From the NCBI RefSeq assembly GCF_050436995.1, contig NC_134745.1:10540001-10604000 (forward strand): 64,000 nt of DNA. The letters are read 5' to 3'. The position numbers were made by a program, and so were the translations under genes. This document shows, piece by piece, positions 1 through 12,000 of this stretch. The stretch is from Anticarsia gemmatalis (lineage: Eukaryota > Arthropoda > Insecta > Lepidoptera > Erebidae). How positions within the stretch are numbered: the stretch's first letter is position 1; each line of letters starts with the position of its first letter. Below the pieces are notes generated by a model. It was not told where the DNA came from. It saw nothing but the letters and a program-made list of their open reading frames with translations, and ran no database searches.

Positions 1-1116
1 GGTACAACTGTCTAATTATTATATGTCTTTGTGTAATAATGTAATAAATATGTTTAGGTAATAATAACAGGAGAAAGAAAACACTTGAAACGTATTGTTA
101 TATGTTTATTTTGAACTATAAAAAAGTGATATTTTTGACGTGCTATCACGTCGATGGCGTCGTGAGCGATTTTCAATTTTACGTCTCTTAACGTCCGTGG
201 CGGTGAAAAGGTTAACTATACAGGCTGTACTTTGTACTCAGCTATTCGAAGTTCTATGGATTCTGTTGCTGTTTGAATACTAGTGGTTCAAAGGCTGTGG
301 ATAGTTAGTTGTATAGCTTTATATGACTGGTCTCAAAGCAAAGTTACCATGCAAGTTTTATATTGATATCACTATATGTAGGTAGTGTAAAACAAAGTCG
401 CTTTGCACTGTCTGTCCTTATGTATGCTTAGAACTTTAAAATTACGGAACGGATATTGATAACGTTTTCTCAATAGGTAGATTGAAGAGATAGGTTTACG
501 TGATAAAAGATTTGAAAGTTTTTTTGTACTGTAACTTCTTAAAGGCAAAGCCTGAGCTAGTTTGGTATAATTCTTAGATACGCAATATTTGTGTTACTTT
601 AATTTGCTAGAACATAGATAGAGGATATTTACAACATCTTATATTAGTGTCCACTACCACATAAGCATTTTTAATTCGTAATGTTAAAAGAAGTCAATTT
701 TGAAATTTTATGACTCATCAAGGAAAAGATCTAATGATAAATTAATTTCAATGTAACTAAAACAGCGAAAGCTATTTTCGCAAATCCAATCAACATATAA
801 TACCATTATTTCAGTTGACAGTTATTATAATGTTTGTCTTTACGTAGAAATTACAAGGAAAAATGACGTGAAAACTGCGGCAACAGGTGCAAATAATAAG
901 ATTAATGTACGGTAAAGTCAGGGGAGCCATGGTTACGTGTCAATTTTCATCATTTCCTTCATAAGATGCCATTTATTATCGAGTTTAACATCTACTCGAT
1001 AACGGCTTTCCATATTGTGGTGTTATTTCTGTTGTAAAACTGTAATAAGTAACTCTTTTTGAGTTACTAGTATCTGTTAAAAATTATCCTTTGTAATTAA
1101 CTAGGTTAAAGAGAAC

Positions 1117-1185
1117 TGGACTCAAGGCTTAAACCCTCCCACAATATGGAAGAAGACGCTTGTTTAGCAAGGAACGATAATAGGT
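1117..1185 (+). repeat. decayed dispersed repeat, non-LTR/SINE-like tail
   Basis: Contains GGACTCAAGGCTTAAACCCT and a decayed AAGACGCTTGTTTAGCAAGG, homologous by eye to the clearer copy at 8850-8930. Confidence 0.5.
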
Positions 1186-2253
1186 AAAAGAAACTATTTG
1201 TGTAACAAACATCAAAATCCATCTTGCAGTTTTTACGTGATTTAACAAACATTTTTCCAAATATTACATGTTTTGCATTTAGTAAGATTAGATTATATTC
1301 TTCTGCTACATACATAAACATACACCTCTCACTATTAAACGATAGTACTATAGCCCCACAATTAAAAGGCAGGTTGAATTATATCAAAGATCTATTTTTA
1401 AGCTGAGAGTTTGAATATACTAATACTTAGTCAAAAAAGTAACTCAATTCCATAAAACTTTATCGAGTAGAATCAGTGACGAAAAAGACTTACATATAAA
1501 TAATTTATAAGGCCTTGTTGCATCTTATATTGGTAGCTGCTATCAGTAGATTCCGAGTTATTGCTTGTATTATAGTAATTTCGATTTGTATTAATTCCAT
1601 AGTGAATCAGAACAGAAACATCTAAATTAACATTATTTTAAATTATATTCTGTACTTATTCTTACAATATTTGGGCCTAGCATTATTTCTAAAGTAGATA
1701 TAGGAGGTCTAAAATGTTGCGTATGACGATATGTCTGTGTATTATGTGATCAGAATTAATCCTGATATTTATTTAAATTTACATATTTATTCTCTTCATT
1801 AATAAGCAATTATGCAGGTACGTGTATAGACCTATGTAGCCATATAATAATAACAATGCAATGCATAGACAATTGGATTGATAACTCTATTCTTTAACAA
1901 AGCACAAAACATGTCAAAAGAATACTAATAGTTCTTAAGTAAGTTTTATTCTATCTATGGCTAGTACATTTATGCTAGAAGTCTGACTTTTAGTACTTGT
2001 GCGCCGATGTCATTGCCCTTTTGGAGCGAGATTGCATAAGTCTGTTGAACATTTCTCAGTTTTACTTGTTATTTAGGAAAAATTATTTATATTCAACTGA
2101 TTTGTATGTGTATGCTAATAATATAGCTTATATGACAGGTATTCAGACAGTAGGAGAAAAAAAGGATACTAATCTTCATTCAATAGCATAACGTTTTGAA
2201 ATTAAATCATATTACCATGTAAAGGACAATAAAGATATCTAATCTAGGGAAAC

Positions 2254-2285
2254 ATAAGAGGAAAAGCAAACGCTTTTCCTCTTAT
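2254..2285. repeat. perfect 14-bp hairpin, 4-nt loop
   Basis: Arms 2254-2267 (ATAAGAGGAAAAGC) and 2272-2285 are exact reverse complements around the loop AAAC. It may be a relic of a small inverted-repeat element; function is unknown. Confidence 0.7.
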
Positions 2286-2707
2286 ATCGTATAGGTGAGT
2301 AAAAATGTTTACTTATACAAAGATAATAAAAAACTATCTAAATTAATACAACTTAAATTATGGAAATGAAATAATAGCGTGATTAAAGTAATTGCTAAAC
2401 ATGCATTTTATTTATATAATTTCTATAACATTGTTAAAATCATTGGCAAACCGTGTTACTAAGAAAAGTAATGCATATAACTTGTTAATAAAGTGCAGCC
2501 AACAGAAATTGCTACAAACAATAAACAATAATTATAATATTCCTCAATAAATAAATGTATAAACATGGTTCATTCAGTGGTTTGTGTGATCATCAGTGTG
2601 TGGCAGTGATGCGTAGTCTGTGGCGAGCGGGTCAGCGTCGCTCGGCGCCAAGTTTACTATGTGCTACGTACTACGAGAGTGGGAAAGTGCGGGAGCACGA
2701 TACTCAC

Positions 2708-2811
2708 TCATTGTGCGGGATGTCCTCTAGCTGGTTGGCGAGCGCGGCGGCCGCGAGCAGGGCGAGCAGGCCGAGCGGCCCCCGCGGCGACATGCTGCGT
2801 CTCAGCGCCAT
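2708..2811 (-). CDS. first coding exon of an unrecognised secreted or membrane protein
   Basis: An ATG at 2811 (G at -3, G at +4) opens a 34-codon frame. It begins MALRRSMSPRGPLG, runs into a hydrophobic core (LLALLAAAALA) typical of a signal peptide, and ends NQLEDIPHN plus two bases at a consensus donor (AATGA|GTGAGT). Without splicing the frame hits a stop at once, so the donor is needed. The exon lies at the edge of a CpG island (about 2600-3430). A short upstream ORF starts at 2825. The following exons are not visible in 1-2707 and probably lie off the left edge. I cannot name the gene. Confidence 0.6.
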
Positions 2812-3440
2812 CGCACTCCCCACATGACAAGGGCACACGACAACCGACACAGCACGCACTCGCTCCTACATGGAACAACACACGGTTCGCACTACACTCT
2901 CCCGACAGTGTCACCAAGGGGCGTACGTTTGTGCATGAGTCATCGAGTGGTCGTGAGTGTCAGGTTAGGACCGGGGCCGGTGTCGGTGCGGGCGAGCCGC
3001 AGGGCGAGGACAGAGCGTGTCGCGCGCCAACTCCACCGGCGCGCGCCCCGCGCCTCGCGCACCGCCCCGCGCAACCCGCGCACCCCCGCACCGCACTGAC
3101 GCTGCGCGCGAATCATACGCCCAATAACGCAGCGGCCTACTACTTATTACTGAGATTTATTTGCTCATACATAGGGTTGATGGTCAGCGACCGGTGCGAA
3201 CGCCTCCGTGCCGCCGTATGAAAACATCCGGCGTAGTATTACGTGTGGCGGTACGCTAGCCGGCGCGCATCGGCCGGGCCGGGGGCGTGCGGGCCTCGTG
3301 CGGGCCTGGTGCGCCCAGGAGCTGGTGGTGGAGCATACGGTTCGCAGCACGGCGAGCAGGCCGCTGGTGGCGCGAGGTGGCCGGCGACAAGCCGCCAGTC
3401 CGCCACGCACATGCGTGGGCAAGTCGCCAGGAAATCCTTT
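2812..3440 (-). promoter_or_regulatory. CpG island, probable promoter and 5' UTR of the left-edge gene
   Basis: About 600 bp of strongly GC- and CpG-rich sequence in an AT-rich background, immediately 5' of the signal-peptide exon. Long open frames here in several phases on both strands come from base composition and show no protein-like features. Confidence 0.45.
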
Positions 3441-4070
3441 ATTGATTCCCGCGCTCCCGCTTTCTAAGGAATGTCGCAGGCGTTGCTACCGCCAAAATTT
3501 CACCCTCCCACTATTATAATTTGGCCTAAGCGGATCACTGTACGCTCGGCGGATTGCTTTCGTTACACCTAACGAATTTTAGGGATTTTCCTCAAATTTA
3601 AAGAAGATTCGGGAAGGTATAAAATTTAATGTTTGCTTTTACGAAGTTAGGAAAAATATTTTCGCAACATGAAATTTTATGTATGGTTTATCGAATGACG
3701 GTGACCATTTCCGCGATAACTGGAGAGTAATGGTTACGGACAGATTAAATTGTTTAGATGCTGGTGTATGGTGTGTGCAAAACACAAGCGAAAATGGACT
3801 CGGTACATATCTATAAAATATTATTAAAGAGAAAACGATCACAGTTCATTAACGATTAAAGAGATTGGGAGCAGTTATTATAGCAGTTAATCTTAAACAC
3901 TAGATAGCATCACAACCTTTAGTGAAATGAATAAACAGTAATTATAAGTAAATAAGTTCCCTTAACTTGAACTATCCTGAAATTATTGACAGTTGCTATC
4001 ATCACCTAACCCTATCTCATATATGTAGGTCTCACAATCTTATTTGAAGTAGAGAAGATTTTTTTCAGAA
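3441..4070. other. AT-rich spacer between the left-edge gene and ptc
   Basis: No coding or RNA gene is visible. Confidence 0.4.
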
Positions 4071-5639
4071 TTTATTTCAGTAATCTTGAAGGGAAATGGT
4101 TTTAAATATTAAGTTAGCGGTAAATCGGAATTTTATTAATATATTTTGTCAATTTCTTAAAAGTAATAAAATGAAAAAGGAATTGTCAGAATTAAATTAA
4201 ATCCTTTACAGTTTTAAAAGTATTTTATTTTCTCAATACAGTCGACATTAACTTTTGCGTTAACAATAACATTTATTGTCACAATTAAGATTGACACAAA
4301 ATTACTGCTTTTGGAAATATTTCACAAAGATACATTCTACAAAATAATTGTACTTGTAAGTATTGTCTTTTGATACTAAATCGTACACTTCACACTATTT
4401 TTTTAAAATTCGTTGTACATATAAATGCTTGATGAATGAAAAACTCTGTCAAAATAATTACATTTTTCTTTGCACATTAATTAATTTTAAAAACCTACAA
4501 AAGTTAATAAACCCTCTGCTTCAATTAGAACCTACAGTTTTTCGACAATATGTCAGTTAAAATTGTATAAAAATAAATGATACAAATGTATGTGAGGCGC
4601 CCCCTAGCGGGCGCCCACCACGACCATTGAACTAGAGCTAGTGTTACAACTATATTTACACAATATCGTTAAGTTATATAGGTACGTATAAATTAATATA
4701 TCCTACTAAGTACTTTGCACAAAACGTTACAACGTTACTCTTCGATCAGCGAGTAAGGTGAGGTCAGTTTGTATACGCGCCTCGCTCTCTTCAGCTTCAC
4801 AATACTATGCGTTGATCTTTAAATGCAGTCTTCACAAATTACTAAGTCTACCTAAAGATCACAACAATACAGTTAGGTATAAACATAACTAAGTAATCTC
4901 ATAAATAGCCGCTTAATTACAGTTAAAACTACCTAAATAATTTGTACAATTTCATCTGAGATTTCCCACAGATTTTCCTGGTGACAGAATAATTATAGAC
5001 ATACAAATAAATAATATTATAAATTAATAATATTTGACCACAGTCTTTAGAAAAGTTTAAAATGTAACAAGAGTTTGGAGACAAATGGAAATGTCTTTAA
5101 AATAGGAACACACAAACAAATGTATAGATATGACGTTCTACATAATGATATTTGGTTTTATACAGCAAAGAATTCACTAGCATTTCACACTGGAAAACAT
5201 CAGCACATCCACACATCCACGCGTGTGTACTAGTGGCACTCCATGGAATGATCGCAGCACCATCTGTATACAACAGTTACGTCATCGAGTCGACTTCGGT
5301 CTCATACTAGCACTTCCGTCGCGTACGCGTTACGATATAGCCTCCACTATATTCATATGAAGAGATAACTTAAAATTACAATTCTCGTAATACTGTCTTA
5401 AGGTACTGATTATAAGCGGTATTGCGAACCTTAAAACATGTTTTACGTACGATTGCTCAGCTTATAAACGAGATTAAACTCCGTAACTTTAGGTAAAGAT
5501 GTCAAGTTCGATCTGATCATTACATACAATATAATAAAATGCATTCATGCAAGTATATCTATCTAATCGCCTCAGCGCGTTGACGCGGCCGGGCTTAGGT
5601 TTAATAAACAATTGACACAGTCAGTCACTATGTTGTGTT
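4071..5639 (-). other. ptc: ptc 3' UTR and candidate polyadenylation region
   Basis: Non-coding AT-rich sequence after the ptc stop. Minus-strand AATAAA signals occur at 4272-4277, 4224-4229 and 4071-4076, giving a 3' UTR of about 1.4-1.6 kb if used. None can be chosen from sequence alone. A CTCF-like motif lies at 4597-4610. Confidence 0.4.
4596..4615 (-). promoter_or_regulatory. CTCF-like motif with flanking 7-bp inverted repeat
   Basis: On the minus strand 4610-4597 reads CCGCTAGGGGGCGC, matching the CTCF core CCASYAGRKGGC at 11 of 12 positions and the insect AGGNGGCGC core exactly. The plus strand also has GGCGCCC / GGGCGCC arms (4596-4602 and 4609-4615). It sits between the ptc body and the next gene start, where an insulator would be plausible. 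Only the motif match is seen. Confidence 0.35.
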
Positions 5640-6014
5640 TCAATGTCTAGAAGAGTCACTTTCGTGTCCGGAGTCGCGGCCATTTTCTCTGGGAGAGGCT
5701 CGGTGTTCCCTCTCTTCTCTGTAGCGGTCTCTGCGCTCACGGTCCCTCGACCTGTCCCTGTCCCTGTCTCTATCTCTGTCCCGCTCACGTTCACGATCAC
5801 GCTCCCTGTCCCTGTCTCTGTCACGATCTCGGTCTCGATCACGGTCACGATCACGTTCTCGATCACGATCACGGTCGCGATCTCTGTCACGATCCCGATC
5901 TCTATCGCGGTCATCGTCGCGATCCCTTCGCCGGTCGTAGTAGTGGTACGAGCGGCGTGATTTCCTGTCGCCAGGTGTCACAACCTCTACTTTAATGTTT
6001 GCTGTCGCCGTTAC
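5640..6014 (-). CDS. ptc: ptc exon 16 (residues 1225-1348): tail end with RD repeat, stop
   Basis: Starts VTATANIKVEVVTPGDRKS, then a 70-residue run of Arg-Asp/Arg-Glu dipeptides (about 1252-1321), and ends SGHESDSSRH with TGA at 5640-5642. VTATANIKVE is shared with Drosophila Ptc, which ends soon after it, so the RD repeat is an addition to the old C-terminus. My memory of the Junonia coenia protein has the same kind of tail. Confidence 0.93.
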   Translation of the reverse strand, partial: VTATANIKVEVVTPGDRKSRRSYHYYDRRRDRDDDRDRDRDRDRDRDRDRDRERDRDRDRDRDRDRDRDRERDRERERDRDRDRDRDRSRDRERRDRYREEREHRASPRENGRDSGHESDSSRH

Positions 6015-9000
6015 CTGTAGAGAAGAATAAGAAAATGTTAGTGAAGCAATAACTAACACTTGATTTCCAAAATAAAACAGACTTCATCAAAATAAAGGGA
6101 ACTTGAAATACATGTTTTTGTACGAACCTTAGTAGTAACAGAACCGTGCGGCGCCTTGGAGGTAGGAGTGGATCTTCCAGAAGCTGAGTCGCTTCCATTA
6201 TACGTAGTAGTTTCCACAACTACCTCTGGCTGAACAACGATCGACTGCATGGAGGACTGCACGGAGGGTGCAGAGCTATGCCACGATGGAGGCTCCTCCG
6301 TGATAGTTGTCAAAGAGGGTGCACTCGGTCGCGGCACACCCTTGCCCCCTCGAGCTGACTTGTCACTGCCAGAAGACGTCGATTTTCTAGCGTGAATTGG
6401 CGAGCACTTAGGTGAAGGAGTAGACAACCGTTCTGGATGTTCCAGTGGTCGGACCTGGAAAGACGTAAGTACTGCTGTTATGGAAACTTCACACGTTTGA
6501 TATGAAATATAAGTATTTTATTAATATTCGATTAGGTGGAAAACAGTAGTATAATATTTACCTCAGCAGCGGGTCCCAATATAGCTAGTACTATAGGGAA
6601 GAACAGTAATCCATCCAGGAGCCCCAGTATTACTAAAGCAAGGAGTAGTCTTAAGAACAGCCTGGCAACAAAGCCGAACTCGCTGGTCGCTAACATGGAG
6701 GCGGCGAGCGCTGCTGCCAACGCTCCGTGCAACACTGGCGCCAGTACTGACTCCAGTGCCAACGATGCGCGCCGACGCTTGCACCCGATCGATGTCACGA
6801 AAGCCTAAAACAATAAAAAAATGTATAGTCAGTTTACGAAAATCTTTGAAAGAAACAACACCAAAGTATTTTTTACCATAAAGACTCGTACTCTTACTCG
6901 TAGTCAATAAATTAAAAAGTGTAAAAGAAAAAATATGATTTAGTTACTCACCAAACATAAATGCACTGTAAAATGCACGCCTCTACCAATAGCCAGGACC
7001 AGCAACACCGCTGGCACGGCAGATAGTTTCACTCCGAGTAACGCCATGGTGCCCAACAACTGTAGGACTAGTGTTGCCAGAGCCAACGTCACTAACAATG
7101 CCGCCCACACGTTCAGAAGAAGCACCATAACAGCCTGAAGAAAAAAAAGCAAATTAATTATTTCTCTCAAATATTATATCGTGTTATCATATTTTATTTT
7201 GATTGTTGTGACACAACACACCGAAGAAAATAATAATCAATTTTAACAGGTTTAAATATAAGAAGTTATATTGTTACTCACCACAAAAACTGCAGCAAGA
7301 GCACAAGAGAGAGCCAGGAGCAATGAGGTCCTCAAATATAAGTACTGCTCCCAAAAGAGGAAAGGTATACCAGACGGGAAATTAGACAATCCCTTCGCTT
7401 CAAATTTCAAACACAACTCTCGAACCGACATTATCAGGGTTTTTATACTCTCTGTATCACTGAGCCCCGACAAGTAGAACGGGAGTTGAGTGTATATCAG
7501 CGGTGAAGACTTCGGTATCTTTAAATCTACGTCACTCGACGAATGCGTCCATCTTTTCGGTTCAGGCTTCAAGTTCCCCTGTGAAGCTCCATAAGCCAGC
7601 GCATCGTTGGTAGCCCACGCTGATAAGTAGTTATAAAACGCTTTAGGATTTATAATACCGTCTTTATCAACCAATCTGTGACCGTTCTTGGTATCGGTCG
7701 TAACTAGTGATCTGTCGATGGGATTGTCCACGTGTCCCGTCTGCACCATTAACTTGTATGCTAGTATAGCTTCATCGGTTGCATTCTTGCACCAGTATTC
7801 TTGCGTTATGCACCCATTTTCCACTTCTTTATCGTAGGCAGCTTGTAAGTCTAGCAGCCAATCTCGGAAGAGACTCAGCCAAAATTTTGTAAGTCCGCCA
7901 TTGTCGTTCTTTATAATGTTCGGTATCCTCACAAACTGGTCGTGGTACTCGTACAATAACTTCTGATTAGTCGGATATTCGAAGTCTCCTTGAGTGACAG
8001 CGTACATGCTGTAGAAACCAAAGTATTTCTCTTGACGATAGAGGAATTCGTGTTCGTCCGTGTTCTCGGGTACAATGTCTGTGAGATCTAGACCGTCTTT
8101 GACTTTCGTAGCTCCCCAAACGCTCGCTAGTATTACTGCGATCAACGCTAACATTGATGTCACCTACAAACAAAAAATAATATTATATTAATTATCAGTT
8201 TAATACAACTAATTAATTAAGATTAAAAAGTGAAAATGGTACTACCGGACTTATAACACTCAATAAATAAATGTAATTATATTAAGTACCAATGTAACAA
8301 ACTGTGGTATCATACCTTGACGGAAGGTCGCATGATAAACGGCGCATATTGGTTCTTCGCCCACTTTGTGAGCGACAGACTGAGGCAGCACGTCACCTTC
8401 GACTGGTTTCCCGTTTCCTCAGGGTCCAGCGGTTGTCTCGTCGTATCTTTCCAATTTGTCTACGAAAAACATTAACAATTAATACACTTATTACTAAGGA
8501 CTGAAGCAATAATATTTTACCTTTTATATCACACGAGATAACGATAGTTTGATGTATTTACCTTTTCAATTCTTCCACCTCGTGTTCTCGATCGCTCAGC
8601 AATCTTCTTATGGCGTTTCGGCAGAGGGCTCTCTGGCATCAAACAACAGAGCAGGTCAGCTCGCGCCGCGGAGCGACGCCGGAGGTCTATCGAGATCATC
8701 GCGGGGAACACCAGCAGCATGGATCCCAAGTTGAATAACAGAAGAATGGCAGCCTGCAAAATAATTGAAAAAGACTGTAAAAATGTGGGCTCGAATAAGG
8801 AAATTCACTGAGCAAAGCTATATTTAAATGTCATCAGTTCTTCTTGGCCAGCGTGGCGGACTCAAGGCCTGACCCCTCCCTCATTACGGGAGGAGACCCT
8901 TGCCCAGCAGTGGGACAGTAATGGGTTAAATTGATTTATTAGTTATTTTACTACAAATTGCTTATAGTATTTCAATATATTATGTACTACTAACCTGCAG

Positions 9001-12000
9001 ACAGAACACTCTTAGCGCCGGTATAGGCAAGAGTGCAGCAGCGAGGAACGCTAGCACATTGCACAGCGAAGCGAGGAGCACACTGAGACCGCTCTTCTTC
9101 AGCACGAGACCGGTCCGCTCCTCGCGCGGCACGTCTCCAGACTGTTCCACATACGTGTGAGTCAGAAGGAACATGTCTTGCACACCCAGTCCCAATGCAA
9201 GGAACGGCACTATCTGAGTACTTGACGCGTTGAATGGTATACCTGCAAATGTTACATTAAAAAGTCAGACAAAGACAAAAGTCAGCAGTATACGTTAAAA
9301 AAAGTTAAAATTGTGCAGTAATAAAATAAAAAATAAATAAATTTTAAAACAAAAATAATCACCTAGTAAAGCACAAAACCCTAATCCGGCTGCAACAGTG
9401 ATTGAAAGCAGAAGTACCCCCGCTATACCCACACCGGCTTGAGAACGAACCGGGTCGCGCCATTGAATAAGAGTTACGGCAACATAAATTAACTGAAAAT
9501 TGCAAAGAAAAAACAAAATAAATAAAAATAAACAAACATAAAATAAAACAAATCAACAGATAAAAAAAGTTTACGTCCTCACCATAAATATGTATCCTAA
9601 CATGATATTCTTTAGAGATAATTCAGAGAATTTTCCGAGTATGTCGTTGAGCGTCGACGTCGAGAATGGATAAAAGCTGTACGACGGCAACACAGATTCT
9701 GATGTTGTCATTCTGCGTACCTCCTGAAACAAATACATCTCAATCTTCAATAATTGTTTTTACAACTTTAGTTAGTTACTATCATTACCCAATAATAGGA
9801 ACATGTAATTAAATTTGCACCTAAGGAAATACTTACAGTAGCAAATTTTCTCTGCCACGAGTCAAGAACCGCAGCCGCCTTATCTTGCGTCCAGCCGACA
9901 TGATGCACTTTGTAGTGATCTGCCCAGTACTCGTACATCTCTCGCTCGCCCATCAGTTGTACGACAGTCTGAAGAGCGGTGGCACTTCGCAGGGCTGAGG
10001 TGGAGTTTCTCGTCGCACCACCAACAATTAGCTGTTCGGGCCAGTGCATATACGCTGCCGCGAAACCGTAGCACCCGTGGGACAGTTCTGCTGCTACATC
10101 TGGAATCTGAGAGATAACGGAACTGTTGAAATGACCTGCTGTTAAAGCACTACGAATTTTAAGGAATGTTCTTAAAAGTGACAATACTAAAGAAACAAAG
10201 CGGACTTTTAGATTTATGAGGTTTCCGTGGAAGTCCTCGCCTCCATCGGATGGTGAGCATTATTGATATAATAGTGTCATTGTGACGGACGATAGCTGCG
10301 GCAAACGAAGCCCATTGAAGCGTGTACAATGCGCCCGTATAATGCGGCGGTCCGGCTGCGCGGGCGCGTCGAACAATGCGCGCCCGATCTGCGCCCGGCC
10401 CTTCGCCGAACGTGGGTGGCGGCGAGCGGAGTAGACGCGACGCACCGACCTCACAAAAACCCAACCGACGCAATTGAGCGCGCCACCAATCGACTATTTG
10501 TTCAAGACAATTTGTACACTTAAAGCGCAGTTCGCGATTGAAATGTTGAACCTGATTTATGATTTTATTGAAAAAAATATTGACTTGTCAAAACATAATT
10601 AATGAGCGTTGAGAAAACGTTCGGATGCGAAACCTATATTTGGTGATGATGTTATCACATAGTTTGTAACGTGCATAACTTTCACGCAGGGCAGGCTGCA
10701 CCCGCGGCAGGTAGTCGCACCATCTGCCCGGCGGCGACCGCTTTCATCCTGCCTTATTACCGTTTCCAAAAATATTTTATTATTATGGAAAGTATTTAAA
10801 CTTTATGTGTTCGTCTCGATAAAGATATTTTATTTGTCGTGATCCTACACGCTTTATTTATGTGCCAGTAAAACTGTCGTAAATTGAAGTCTTCATAAAA
10901 GGACCGGGAGTTGTCGTAATGATCCCTAATGCATAGTAAATCACGATGCGTGACAAATTATTCACACACAACTCACAACAACTGCACAAAAGATATGAAG
11001 ACTACCTGAAGGTTTTATAACATTTAGCAAATACTTACAGTGCGTGATTTCTTGTTGGGAGCCGAGTCTGGACAGTGTGCATCGGTGGGGTTGAGACACG
11101 GCTTCTTCATGTAGGCAGACGTGATGCCGGCTCGCTTCATGTAAGCCTCCATTGTGCTGAACGGGAATTGAAGCCTCAACTTCCGTACTTCTTCTAAGAC
11201 GTCTTGAGGGTGTAGATGTGTCCATTGTAGTTTGTGTTGAAGTCCTCTGTGGAATACGAATCTCAATTTAGTTATGTCCACAGATACTTGTAATAGTGAG
11301 ATTTTCATGTGTTCATAAATCATACATACGGAACAATACTAGGATAGTCAGGGCCGTGTAACTTGGAGCCTTCCCAGAAGCAGTCGAGTGGCGTAATGAT
11401 CGCACATGGAATGATGTTGTCGATGATATTCTCTATATGGTACGCTTCGAAATCAGGGATGCTGGGGCTGTAGCACAAGTCCTTCAGCCTCCACTCTATA
11501 TCATACATATGCACCTTCACCCGCGTCGCTGCGTGGACCACCTGCAGAAACAAACACACAAATTATTTTAGCAAGATGACGAACGAAATGTACAATTTCG
11601 TGCCATTAAATGAGTAATAATGGAGTTCACGTTTCTGAAACTTTTCTCGTTCATATAGATACAGGGCACTCGTCGCAAATTACATCTGTTATTATTTTTT
11701 ATAAATCTCAGCAACCATACAATTGGTGTAGTAATTCTCGTAATCAAAGATGGTGGTTACCTTTAGGTGTTCAAGCAGCGCGCCGGCGTGCAGCAGGGAC
11801 ACGTCAGGGTCCTTGGCAGTCTGTATGATAAGCTGATGCGTGGACGAGTCCGCTTCGCCCAGCGCCTTCGCCGTGTACTTGAGTTCTGCTTCCAGACGAC
11901 CACCCTCTATGAACAATAGAAAATATACGCTATAGAGTTTCCCAAAAGTATTTTCCGTCCTACTTCACAGACACTACAGCAGTCCTATTAAAAACTAGCA

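Larger units (their letters stand above)
1..2707 (-). other. probable first intron of the left-edge gene
   Basis: AT-rich sequence with no convincing exon on either strand. It holds a decayed dispersed repeat (about 1117-1185) and a 14-bp perfect hairpin (2254-2285). It is assigned as intron only because the donor at 2707 opens into it. Confidence 0.35.

Noticed and set aside
2555..3519. Overlapping open frames of 69-186 codons on both strands
   Set aside because: They come from the CpG island. The sequences are Arg/Ala/Pro-rich in all phases with no domains, and only the spliced minus-strand signal-peptide frame has gene signals.
5643..5960. Plus-strand Val/Pro/Ser/Ile/Thr repeat frame
   Set aside because: Antisense shadow of the Arg-Asp repeat of ptc exon 16.
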